Source: a virus
DNA length: 50,940 bases
Strand: one strand, 5' to 3'
Virus record (IMG/VR): IMGVR_UViG_3300010938_000006
Location: 64,001 to 114,940 of that record
Below the pieces are notes generated by a model, which was not told the origin of the DNA, searched no databases, and saw only the letters and a list, made by a program, of their open reading frames with translations. Positions 43,843 to 50,940 of the stretch are shown one piece after another (positions within the stretch are counted from its first letter, which is position 1; every line of letters begins with the position of its first letter). Made by a program: the position numbers and the translations under genes.

Positions 43843-44246
43843 TATCCTTGTCTCATAATAATTTCATACACTGGTTTATTAGCTTTGTGCATTTGCTCTT
43901 TTATATTAGCAGAACCCCTGCTTTCTCCATCCCAAATCAATAATAGTGCGTCTGCATATTCAGCCATTTGACCATTGCGGATGGGGCCTGCGGCCTTACC
44001 ATGCTCTTCCCAATCAGCCTCAAAAACTTTTAATTCTAATTGCTTAGCTTGAAAACTACTAGCAGTAGCCGCTGGATTTTTAAAGTGAACGTTAAATGTT
44101 TGTACGTAATTCTCTCCAGAACGGTCAACTCCATGGGCACCGCCACTCACAATCTCCGTAGGTTCAAGTTTAAACATCTGTAAAGTTTCGTGAATAAAGT
44201 TATCAGACAGATTTAAATCTCGTGATCCTATTATAATAAGTTTCAT
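43842..44246 (-). CDS. SLOG-family protein (DUF2493/YspA-like)
   Basis: 134 residues. LIIIGSRDLN, EIVSGGAHGVDRSGE and EHGKAAGPIRNGQMAEYADA with LLLIWDGESRGSAN are the DprA/SLOG Rossmann motifs of the YspA/DUF2493 group. SLOG proteins bind nucleotides or nucleotide signals; some take part in defence or stress signalling, many phage copies have no known role. Start overlaps the RNR stop (ATG/TGA). Confidence 0.8.
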   Translation of the reverse strand: MKLIIIGSRDLNLSDNFIHETLQMFKLEPTEIVSGGAHGVDRSGENYVQTFNVHFKNPAATASSFQAKQLELKVFEADWEEHGKAAGPIRNGQMAEYADALLLIWDGESRGSANIKEQMHKANKPVYEIIMRQG

Positions 44247-47131
44247 AGTTCTATCTCACAAATATTTCCACTGCAGGCAATCTGCTGTAGCCTGTTAGTA
44301 TTATCCTCTGTTTCTAGTACTTTTGTCAAGTCTATATTCTTAACTAGTTGAGATAATTCAGAATATTTCTCTTTTGTTATCTCTTCAAATGGGGCTTGTT
44401 GGTAAGTTCCCCCATCGTAAGGTAATAGAGAAATACCTGAATAAGTGTGTCTTTCCGCCCACATAGCTTCTCTAAGGTTATCCCATTCATGATCTTTTAC
44501 TGAAATAGTGCAACTTACGTTATGTAGATTCTCACCAGAACGGTGCCCAACCTTTACCCAATAACGGTTATATTTAATAGCTCTATTGAATAGATCTAAA
44601 GCAGTCTCCTTATCTCTTAAAAGGGCCTGTAATGGGCTCTCTTGAGGTATAGAAACTACAACCCCTGTAGCTGAACTAACGTCTTCTTCTACCAGCCCTG
44701 GAATCGCTTTAGCGAGGTATCCGGCCAAGGCGTCGTCTTTATTCATCCTTATTCGTCTAATATAATAGGGGCTGTGACGAGAATGAATGCCAGAGCTAGA
44801 CCCAAGCACACAGGAAGAGGAACCTTCTGGTTTAACAGTAGTAGTACGAGCAGCAAGGTTAATACCAAGTTTCTTAGCGTATTTCTCATTAACCTCTTTA
44901 ACAAGCTTCGCTCCCTCAATAAGCCACTTAGGGGATACAATGCTCCCAGTATCAGCAATGCCAGTAAAAGATACCCCAATCAAAGCCTCTCTTTCTGTAG
45001 TATCTTTCCACACTTGTCTAACAAATGGGAAATCAGTATAAGCTGCTTGTAGGGTACCAATAAGGGTTGCTGAATAAACTCTCTTTAGAAACTCTTTCTT
45101 AGAATCTACCCCAGTTTGATTTATAGTAGTTAAGTTACAGAATTGATTAGGATTAAGTGCTATTTCGTGACAATTATGGGTTATCACTCCAGAATCAATA
45201 AAAGCGTGAGTATCATCGTATACTGTAATATCATATACATCCTGTATGTCATATTTACAGTCGATATCAACTATCGTTACATAATCTTTTCTACGGTAGG
45301 TATTCTTACTAATATGAGTATCTAGCAAGGTATTTTTGTACTTAGATAAAAAACCAAATTTTTTAAACTGGCCAGCGTAAATGTTTAATTTAAAATGCGT
45401 TCTATTGTTTCTAACTTTATTATCTTTAGCTACATAATGCTTAGCATTATTGTGTATTGTTAAAGAAGAGTATACTCCAAATTCCTTAAAAATTCTAGAT
45501 AGGACTTCTAATATAGGTTTGTGTATGGAATATAACTCTACACTATTATTACGTCTAACAGACCCATCGGCAGTAAATAGAGCTTTAATAAAACCTAACT
45601 TAAAATCCTTAGATTTACCATATAGCCAAGTAATATTGGATTTATCTGTAGACATACCACAGGATAGTAATTTTTCGGCTAGTGATTTTTTATGTGAGGA
45701 AAAGTATACGCATGTTTCTGATTTTTGTTCGTGAGGTTTTGTTTGTACCTCTAGCAAAGTTTCGAAATATTCTACAACATCAAATTCTTTATTACCAAAA
45801 CACATGCCCACATTATATCCAGTATGATCCGTTCTATTAGAAAACCATCCATCACCATGAATCCAACCACAAATAGTACCTAATTCATATTCTTGTAAAT
45901 TCTCTACATACGTATGATCATAAATCGCTTTCTGGCTGGTTTTCAAGTGATCTCCAATTTTTAACTCATCTAGACGTTTCCACTCTCCATCCCTAGTCAT
46001 GTGTAAATGATTCTCTGTTCCATATAAAGATGTACCATCAGACAGAGTAACCTTATAGATATTCCGTTGCTCTCCAGTTTTAAAAGGTTTGGTAGCATCT
46101 TTAAATTTACCGTCCGTGCCCATAACTTTTAAAAAATCTTGTTTTAGGGCCTGTTCAAAAGTTATATAACCTTTATCAGTCAATATCGTAGAATATATAG
46201 GTTTACATGGATTAAATCCCCAATCATTATTATTAGTCCAACTAAATCCAGGTTCTCCGCTACCGCTTTGTTTACAAATATCAAAAATATGATTAAATTC
46301 TTCTTTGTCCATTGTTCTATTAAGTACAGCACTATTATTAGAACGTGCTCTATATGGGTGCTTAATCCACCATTCTCCACTTTTACATTTGAGCATTTCT
46401 TCGTCATTACGATCAAACAGCGATATTAAAGCCGCTCTACGAATACCACCAGCCAACACGCAATCAGAAGCAATACAAATAATATCATGTACTTCTAAAG
46501 GAGTAAGTCTACGTCCTCTAGCTGCCTTAAGTTTAGTCTCTACTTGATTAAGCATATACTTTAGAGGTTCTGGCCCAGGAGCTTTAGCGCCAGAAGTAAT
46601 AAGATAAGTACCCTTAGGCCTGATATCACTAAAATCAAATAGAGGTCTAATTTTGTTAAAGAAATAAGATTCCATTAACATATCCAAAGATTGTGCCCAT
46701 CCTTGAATAGAATCGTGTACTTTAAAAATACCTTCTTCTCGGGGCTTTCCAATAATAGGTAATTGATTAATATGCTGTTTTTGAACAGAGTAACCAACTC
46801 CTACTCCTGAAAGTAGAAGAAATAGAATCTCTCCAAAAGCTCTGGAATCATTAATAGGCAAATAACTACAATTATATTGCCTAGCGTTATTCTTTAATAT
46901 AGCATCTCCTGAGAACTGTAAAGCTCTCATACTAGGCATAATCTTTAATTCGTGAACTAATTGATAGGCTTTGATGATATCTCTAGATAGTTTAGGAAAT
47001 CTATCTAGATGCATGGCCATGTTACGATTTATAGTTTCTTCAAAGGTTTCTCTACGACCTAGGTTGGGTAGGTGTTTGGCGTAGGTACGAAAAGCTACAA
47101 TATCTGAAAGTAGCTTATTTGATGAATTCAT
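44243..47131 (-). CDS. nrdJ: Class II (adenosylcobalamin-dependent) ribonucleotide reductase with intein
   Basis: 962 codons; after removal of a 345-residue intein the exteins give 617 residues. N-extein 1-308 has NCSYLPINDSRAFGEILF and the ASDCVLAGGIRRAAL loop; C-extein starts CHEIALNPNQFCNLTTIN, the catalytic NPCxE/CNL motif of RTPR-type enzymes, and later TVKPEGSSSCVLGSSSG. The C-terminal ACSGNICEIEL holds the redox shuttle Cys pair. It makes deoxynucleotides without oxygen, given B12 from host or medium. It is shorter than bacterial RTPR. AGAGG ribosome site. Confidence 0.92.
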   Translation of the reverse strand: MNSSNKLLSDIVAFRTYAKHLPNLGRRETFEETINRNMAMHLDRFPKLSRDIIKAYQLVHELKIMPSMRALQFSGDAILKNNARQYNCSYLPINDSRAFGEILFLLLSGVGVGYSVQKQHINQLPIIGKPREEGIFKVHDSIQGWAQSLDMLMESYFFNKIRPLFDFSDIRPKGTYLITSGAKAPGPEPLKYMLNQVETKLKAARGRRLTPLEVHDIICIASDCVLAGGIRRAALISLFDRNDEEMLKCKSGEWWIKHPYRARSNNSAVLNRTMDKEEFNHIFDICKQSGSGEPGFSWTNNNDWGFNPCKPIYSTILTDKGYITFEQALKQDFLKVMGTDGKFKDATKPFKTGEQRNIYKVTLSDGTSLYGTENHLHMTRDGEWKRLDELKIGDHLKTSQKAIYDHTYVENLQEYELGTICGWIHGDGWFSNRTDHTGYNVGMCFGNKEFDVVEYFETLLEVQTKPHEQKSETCVYFSSHKKSLAEKLLSCGMSTDKSNITWLYGKSKDFKLGFIKALFTADGSVRRNNSVELYSIHKPILEVLSRIFKEFGVYSSLTIHNNAKHYVAKDNKVRNNRTHFKLNIYAGQFKKFGFLSKYKNTLLDTHISKNTYRRKDYVTIVDIDCKYDIQDVYDITVYDDTHAFIDSGVITHNCHEIALNPNQFCNLTTINQTGVDSKKEFLKRVYSATLIGTLQAAYTDFPFVRQVWKDTTEREALIGVSFTGIADTGSIVSPKWLIEGAKLVKEVNEKYAKKLGINLAARTTTVKPEGSSSCVLGSSSGIHSRHSPYYIRRIRMNKDDALAGYLAKAIPGLVEEDVSSATGVVVSIPQESPLQALLRDKETALDLFNRAIKYNRYWVKVGHRSGENLHNVSCTISVKDHEWDNLREAMWAERHTYSGISLLPYDGGTYQQAPFEEITKEKYSELSQLVKNIDLTKVLETEDNTNRLQQIACSGNICEIEL
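45173..46207 (-). mobile_element. LAGLIDADG intein in the RNR
   Basis: 345 residues (RNR codons 309-653). Splicing features are present: Cys1 after NP, block B GTENHLHM, block F VYDITVYDDTHAFIDSG, terminal HN and Cys+1 of CHEIAL. Two LAGLIDADG blocks, LGTICGWIHGDGWF and LGFIKALFTADGSV, mark a homing endonuclease. The insertion splits the catalytic NPC motif. All splice residues look intact, so splicing and homing are probably active. Confidence 0.93.
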
Positions 47132-47150
47132 GACGCCTCTCTAAATTTTA

Positions 47151-47360
47151 TTATTGTACAACTTTTTGTCGAGCTAGTTTCTTTTGGTACTTTTTATTGC
47201 GCTTTAGAGCTTCTTTACGATCTTCTTCCATACGTTTAAAGAATTGCTTTATGAACTTAACGTCTCGAATAAAATGACGATTTTGAAACTTACAATTACA
47301 ACGAAATGACTTACCGTCTTTAGTTTCTTTTGAAGCTTCACAACTAATATCAATTTTCAT
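47151..47360 (-). CDS. 69-residue basic protein
   Basis: Basic, with three Cys in the first 25 residues (ISCEASKETKDGKSFRCNCK) that could bind a metal, then a strongly basic helix (MEEDRKEALKRNKKYQKKLA). Overlaps the preceding stop by 11 bases. Possible nucleic-acid binding; unknown. Confidence 0.6.
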   Translation of the reverse strand: MKIDISCEASKETKDGKSFRCNCKFQNRHFIRDVKFIKQFFKRMEEDRKEALKRNKKYQKKLARQKVVQ

Positions 47361-47637
47361 GATTAATCCTCTTAGTACTTGGGTTACGTGGAATCTTAGT
47401 TACATATCGTTCATTGAACGTTCCATATATTATAAACAATACGTAGCTTTCTGTCCAGGCATAAAAACTTACTAAGTGTTTTTCTTGTCCGTAAGTTTTG
47501 TAGGTCCAATCGGCCTCAATTATATCTTCGTCAACTAAGTTTTCTAGTTGATTTCTAAGAGTATCGGGTTCGCCATCATCAGTAGTTACTATATCTAATG
47601 CATCTAAAAGATCATCTGTAAGATTTGCGAAATCCAT
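47350..47637 (-). CDS. 95-residue acidic protein, unknown
   Basis: Start taken as ATG 47637 (GAGGA seven bases before); a GTG lies just upstream. MDFANLTDDLLDALDIVTTD is an acidic helix and LVSFYAWTESYVLFIIYGTF is a hydrophobic beta pair. It overlaps the following gene. No known family. Confidence 0.6.
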   Translation of the reverse strand: MDFANLTDDLLDALDIVTTDDGEPDTLRNQLENLVDEDIIEADWTYKTYGQEKHLVSFYAWTESYVLFIIYGTFNERYVTKIPRNPSTKRINHEN

Positions 47638-47640
47638 CAC

Positions 47641-47970
47641 TTATTCCTCTTCTCGTAAATATCTTTGGTATTCTTCATCTAATTGTTCTCGATAATCATG
47701 AAGATGCGCCCTAATATTAATACGCTCTTCTTTTACCCCTTGATTAAATCCCTGAGCCCAAGAAGTATTTATCTTATGAATAGGCTCATTTATAGGAGGC
47801 AATTTACTTTCAAATTCCGTAATTAAATAGTGCATTAATTCATGAACTTCTTTAATCCATCTAGCTTTACTAGATTTAGATAGCATATTCCAATCATAGC
47901 TTTTACCAGTTTTGGTATAGGCGTACTCTTGAAAATAGTCCTTAGCTATCTTTATTAATTCGTTATTCAT
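47641..47970 (-). CDS. 109-residue helical protein, unknown
   Basis: Helical throughout, aromatic-rich; WIKEVHELMHYLITEFESK contains H-x3-H but no complete metalloprotease motif. WAQGFNQGVKEERINIRAHL lies near the end, which is acidic. Overlaps the upstream small membrane gene by four bases. Confidence 0.6.
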   Translation of the reverse strand: MNNELIKIAKDYFQEYAYTKTGKSYDWNMLSKSSKARWIKEVHELMHYLITEFESKLPPINEPIHKINTSWAQGFNQGVKEERINIRAHLHDYREQLDEEYQRYLREEE

Positions 47971-48146
47971 TCAAACCATGCGGAAGCTGCAGCTACGATT
48001 ATTAATAGCTGTAAAGATATAAGTATACCAACAAATGTGGTGAGAAGCAATTGTTTTATAAAGTAATTTCTTTGTTGTCTACGTTGTAGTCTATCTCGTC
48101 TGAGTTTAGACTGTTTCTTAAAATTTACTTTAATTATATTATTCAT
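47967..48146 (-). CDS. 59-residue membrane protein
   Basis: A basic N-terminus (KKQSKLRRDRLQRRQQRN) precedes one membrane segment (about 33-55, LLLTTFVGILISLQLLIIVA). Start ATG 48146; a GTG 24 bases upstream would add MKLESIFS. The upstream bases GGAGAGTATTTTCTCC can fold into a small hairpin that may cover the ribosome site. Unknown role. Confidence 0.6.
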   Translation of the reverse strand: MNNIIKVNFKKQSKLRRDRLQRRQQRNYFIKQLLLTTFVGILISLQLLIIVAAASAWFE

Positions 48147-48172
48147 GGAGAAAATACTCTCCAGTTTCACTT

Positions 48173-48412
48173 CTATATTTTAGAGTTTGTAGTTCCATAC
48201 TTTTTTTGCGCTTTTATGAAATTCTCTAATTGTCGTAAAAAAGATTGTTTTTCAAACCTTGGCCAAGCTTTAGTATCTAATTTTATAAAAATTTCTGATT
48301 CTTTTACTGTAATCTCTGGTGTATTGTTTATAGATACTTTAACAATAAAATTATCTTTTTCTTCTTCTATAATTATTTGGTTTCCTGAATTAGGGAATAA
48401 ATATGTGGCCAT
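48173..48412 (-). CDS. 79-residue protein, unknown
   Basis: Beta-rich first half (NQIIIEEEKDNFIVKVSI), Trp and Lys-containing second half (KAWPRFEKQSFLRQLENFI). Ends in TAG. Shares TAATG with the preceding stop. No family recognised. Confidence 0.55.
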   Translation of the reverse strand: MATYLFPNSGNQIIIEEEKDNFIVKVSINNTPEITVKESEIFIKLDTKAWPRFEKQSFLRQLENFIKAQKKYGTTNSKI

Positions 48413-48744
48413 TATTTATCGTTCCAATAATCTTCAGCCTCTTTAGGCGTCTGATTTTTAGATTTCTCTTCAATCTTACTACGTTGATTTTCTAATTGTA
48501 CCAAAGCTGTATTAAGATTGTCTACTTCTTTTTTCAAAAGAGTATTATCTTTAAGCTTTTCTTTAATCTCAACTTCAATTAAATCAGCTTGTTTATGGGT
48601 ATCAGCCAACTCAATTTTAGCTTTAAGAGCATTATTCTGACGACTTTTAAGGCTAATAATGTAAACCAGAATACCAATAATGGCTCCTAGTACGTCCACA
48701 ACTTTACCAAATATGCCACCAAAGAATTCTTTAATCTTGTCCAT
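48412..48744 (-). CDS. Membrane-anchored coiled-coil protein
   Basis: 110 residues: one N-terminal membrane segment (about 13-32, GKVVDVLGAIIGILVYIISL) then a long coiled coil (ALKAKIELADTHKQADLIEV and onward). The layout suits an inner-membrane spanin or a holin-associated protein, but direct evidence is lacking. It overlaps the 59-residue gene by 14 bases and opens the run of membrane proteins that continues to the window end. Confidence 0.6.
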   Translation of the reverse strand: MDKIKEFFGGIFGKVVDVLGAIIGILVYIISLKSRQNNALKAKIELADTHKQADLIEVEIKEKLKDNTLLKKEVDNLNTALVQLENQRSKIEEKSKNQTPKEAEDYWNDK

Positions 48745-48910
48745 ATTCTTCCTTATATTTTAATTGTTCTTTATATTTTATCAAAAAATCTGACAATGAT
48801 ATTCCTAATTCTCTAGCAGCCCTAACTTTGCTTATTCTGTCTTCAGCCGCACAGGTAACTATTAACCATTCTATCCAATTAAGATTTAACTTGTTAATAT
48901 CTAAAGGCAT
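48731..48910 (-). CDS. 59-residue possible helix-turn-helix protein
   Basis: MPLDINKLNLNWIEWLIVTC, then AAEDRISKVRAARELGISLS, which reads like a short HTH (VRAARELGISLSDFLIKY). ATG 48910, two bases after the nuclease stop. Overlaps the next start by 14 bases. Regulatory role possible. Confidence 0.55.
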   Translation of the reverse strand: MPLDINKLNLNWIEWLIVTCAAEDRISKVRAARELGISLSDFLIKYKEQLKYKEEYGQD

Positions 48911-48911
48911 A

Positions 48912-49439
48912 TTAAGGTTTAGTAACTGCCCGTTTTATCTTAAGTCCGTTTTGATTGATTCTCACTTCCTCATAAAAGACTTTACCTAGTGTTACAGCAT
49001 TCTTGATGATCTTTTGTCTTTTACTTTCTTGAGCATTACCGCTTTTAACTTCTAAAAAGATAATCTCTGCGTTTTCAAAGTCAAAGTATATGTAATCGAT
49101 AGGAGAACCAAGGTGCCTTAAGTTTTGAGAATCATAAGGGAATTGACTTAGAATAGGAAGAATATTTTCACTAATCATACCCATCTTAGTCTCACTAGAC
49201 TTTTTTTGGGATAATATCTTCGAATTCTTTCCTACTTCTTTATCCAATTCTCTTTTTAATTCATCATTAACTGTAACTAGTAGATTTTGAGTCTCTTTTA
49301 ATTGATTATTCTTAGTTTCTATAGTTACAATTTCGGTTCTAATATCATGAAGTTCATCATTTAGCTTAGCATTAAGTTTATACTGAATATATACAGCATA
49401 ACATAAACCTAATATAGCTAATGTTGCTATGATTTCCAT
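48912..49439 (-). CDS. Membrane-anchored PD-(D/E)XK nuclease-like protein
   Basis: 175 residues from ATG 49439 (TAATG with the previous stop). One membrane segment (about 3-20, IIATLAILGLCYAVYIQY), a coiled coil (30-90), then a nuclease-like domain: LGSPIDYIYFDFENAEIIFL, EVKSGNAQESKRQK. PID...FLEVKSG and the following QK resemble the Holliday-junction-resolvase-related Endonuc_Holl family (D and EVK active residues). It may cut branched or foreign DNA near the membrane. A start 26 codons upstream is unlikely. Confidence 0.7.
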   Translation of the reverse strand: MEIIATLAILGLCYAVYIQYKLNAKLNDELHDIRTEIVTIETKNNQLKETQNLLVTVNDELKRELDKEVGKNSKILSQKKSSETKMGMISENILPILSQFPYDSQNLRHLGSPIDYIYFDFENAEIIFLEVKSGNAQESKRQKIIKNAVTLGKVFYEEVRINQNGLKIKRAVTKP

Positions 49440-49852
49440 TACTTCACTTGCTTTATTGCGTAAGCACCTAAGACAACAGCTAAAATACCAAGTGCAAAAA
49501 ACCCTGCATCTCTCCAACCTCTGCTAGATTCAGATGCTATAAGTTTTTCAGTACTATCAACAGCTTTATCTTGCCATAAGGTAATTTGCTTGTCTTTAGA
49601 AGCGTTGATGCTTTCTAGATTTAGATTATACTTGTTAAGACTATCGATTTGTTTATCTTTAAGAGCGATTTCTTGAAGCAAGAAATCATAATCTTGAATC
49701 TTAATACGAACTTCTAGTTCCTTTTCAGGACTGAATAAATATCCAGTACAAGGAGAGGGATCATTGGTCTTGAGGTAACTCACAGACTTTTGACATCCCT
49801 CCCCATATCCTAATTGGCTAACTATCAGGAAAAGTACTAGTAATTTCTTCAT
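49439..49852 (-). CDS. Exported coiled-coil protein with C-terminal membrane segment
   Basis: 137 residues: signal peptide (MKKLLVLFLIVSQLGYG), Cys-containing head (CQKSVSYLKTNDPSPCTGYL), a coiled coil (about 45-105) and a membrane segment (about 113-133, AGFFALGILAVVLGAYAI). This topology fits a spanin-like or membrane-complex subunit with the coiled coil in the periplasm. The Cys pair may form a disulphide. Not a proven family. Confidence 0.6.
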   Translation of the reverse strand: MKKLLVLFLIVSQLGYGEGCQKSVSYLKTNDPSPCTGYLFSPEKELEVRIKIQDYDFLLQEIALKDKQIDSLNKYNLNLESINASKDKQITLWQDKAVDSTEKLIASESSRGWRDAGFFALGILAVVLGAYAIKQVK

Positions 49853-49853
49853 A

Positions 49854-50753
49854 TTATTTTACGCTCTTAAGATATTCCATCAGATCTGTAGTAGAAGTAG
49901 CAAATTGACGTTTCTCGTAAACTGCTTTAATAATACGTTCTTTGACTTTAATAATATCCGTTTGAGAATGATCTTTCTTTTCAATATCAGAAAAATCAAT
50001 ACTAATTGGAAAAGCTATTAGAGGACATTCTGACCATTGAAGTTTAACATTTCCAAAAATAGTCATAATAGTCTCAGTATAGGTTCCCTTTAGGCTATTG
50101 TCACAGGTTACTAAGATTACTTTATCTGCCACATTCTTTTCGATGGCTTCTTGTCCACTAACCCATAGTTCATCTTTAATCATGGCTCGATAAGTATCAA
50201 AATCTAACTTCATTCTATCAGCAACAGTTTGATCCATTTGACGAAGAATGCCTTTCCAAAGTTTTTGACGTGATTCAAATTCTCCAGGAGTTTGGCCTTC
50301 CAATCCCATATATGCTCTATGAGACATCATAACTCCCGTAGGAGTAACATAACGATCTCCTAGATTTTGAGCAATTTGAAATCCCATAGAAGCCGCAAAG
50401 TTAGAAACAGTCTTAACTTCCCTAGGTAAGGCTTTAAGAGTATTGATTAAATCCATTCCAGCCATAATACTTCCACCAGGAGTATCTAGGAATAGATACA
50501 ATGGTGTCTTGGAATCATCTAAAGCATTACTTAATTCCAATGCTTTACGAGCCGTAGCACTAGCTGAACGATCCGTAACAACATTACGAAAAACAATAGT
50601 ATTCTTTTTTGAAAGAACTAGAACATCTTTACGAAAATGAGTAATTTTTGTACTCTTACGAACAGTTGAGTAACTAATTAGTCCAACCGTTAGGGTTAAG
50701 ACTACTAAAGCTGCTGCATTATTTTTTACAGTGTTCTTAATAGAGTTAAACAT
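49854..50753 (-). CDS. Membrane-anchored ClpP/SppA-like serine protease
   Basis: 299 residues. A membrane anchor (about 12-30) precedes a ClpP/crotonase-fold protease: LYLFLDTPGGSIMAGMDLIN, Ser122 in NFAASMGFQIA and His145 in GVMMSHRAYMG, the usual order of nucleophile and base. There is no ClpX-type partner in view. It has the best ribosome site in the operon (AAAGGAG). Possible roles are envelope-protein processing, virion maturation or anti-host action; phage heads are more often matured by soluble relatives. Confidence 0.8.
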   Translation of the reverse strand: MFNSIKNTVKNNAAALVVLTLTVGLISYSTVRKSTKITHFRKDVLVLSKKNTIVFRNVVTDRSASATARKALELSNALDDSKTPLYLFLDTPGGSIMAGMDLINTLKALPREVKTVSNFAASMGFQIAQNLGDRYVTPTGVMMSHRAYMGLEGQTPGEFESRQKLWKGILRQMDQTVADRMKLDFDTYRAMIKDELWVSGQEAIEKNVADKVILVTCDNSLKGTYTETIMTIFGNVKLQWSECPLIAFPISIDFSDIEKKDHSQTDIIKVKERIIKAVYEKRQFATSTTDLMEYLKSVK

Positions 50754-50940
50754 TTATTCTCCTTTAGTATTATCGATGACCGTTCCCTTGGCCCTAGTAA
50801 ATTTACGACCCCAATAAAGACCGGCGGTAGCGTAAAATAGTTCCATTAGAGAAGCAGTAGATTCAGTAACCTTAGCTAATTCTAACCCATTAGCAACTAA
50901 AACAGCCAAGAAAGCAACAACAACCATAGTTAAGCTGACG
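50754..50940 (-). CDS. Small membrane protein, 5' end outside the window
   Basis: The last 61 codons are visible: VSLTMVVVAFLAVLVANGLE is a membrane segment, then MELFYATAGLYWGRKFTRAK and a polar end. The phrase LFYATAGLYWGRKF is common in small phage membrane proteins, some annotated as holins. The stop (50756-50754) lies inside the ribosome-site region of the protease gene. Confidence 0.55.
   Translation of the reverse strand, partial: VSLTMVVVAFLAVLVANGLELAKVTESTASLMELFYATAGLYWGRKFTRAKGTVIDNTKGE

Noticed and set aside
1-50940. tRNA genes, CRISPR arrays, insertion sequences, integrase/attachment sites
   Set aside because: I looked for cloverleaf-like TTCRA arms, regular short repeats, transposase motifs and integrase motifs and saw none; a tRNAscan run would be decisive for tRNAs.

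Overview
The window is part of the genome of a virulent-looking, AT-rich tailed phage with a contractile tail (myovirus morphology). The evidence is a tail sheath, gp19-type tube proteins, a tape measure, a complete T4/P2/Mu-type baseplate set and three large fibre genes. The host is probably Gram-negative: there are several signal-peptide proteins, a lipobox protein gene, and no Gram-positive cell-wall motifs. I cannot name the host. No tRNA, CRISPR array or insertion sequence was seen. The most similar systems are large marine or environmental myoviruses, which often carry peptide deformylase, ThyX and class II ribonucleotide reductase.

Rightward late module (about 1-36,990, + strand): small virion or neck genes; an NlpC/P60-like protein and an XhlA-like holin candidate (2,242-3,144); connector and neck candidates (3,147-6,398); sheath (6,418) and first tube protein (7,878); a strong terminator (8,459-8,503); two more tube paralogues; an HNH-like ORF (9,749); a tail-assembly chaperone with a canonical -1 slippery site and a 64-codon extension (10,362-11,281); tape measure; tube-initiator-like protein, LysM/gp53-like protein, hub, spike, gp25, gp6/J and gpI-like baseplate proteins; a fibre-proximal protein and three tail fibre genes (to 35,270). 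A separate unit follows: a sigma70-like promoter (35,278-35,306), a small conserved protein, an M15 endolysin and a small basic protein with strong CGN codon preference. It ends at a terminator (36,934-36,990).

Leftward module (36,984-50,940, - strand) is a tightly packed early/middle-type operon that converges on the same terminator. It holds DNA-precursor enzymes (dNMP kinase, ThyX, class II RNR interrupted by a LAGLIDADG intein, SLOG and deoxyribosyltransferase-fold proteins), a peptide deformylase, many small proteins (several zinc ribbons) and, at 48.4-50.9 kb, consecutive membrane-anchored proteins, including a ClpP/SppA-like protease and a PD-(D/E)XK-type nuclease. Most genes are joined by TAATG or short overlaps.

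The most unusual signal is in the leftward module. At least seven small genes between 38.2 and 43.85 kb read as coherent proteins only if one ignores an in-frame TAG/TAA or a one-base frame change (two at runs of eight identical bases). The long genes between and beside them are intact. Other signals are the clean -1 frameshift in the tail chaperone, three tandem tube paralogues, and a beta-domain that recurs in the sheath, several baseplate proteins and a fibre-proximal protein. No stretch longer than 300 bases lacks a gene or an identifiable gene remnant.
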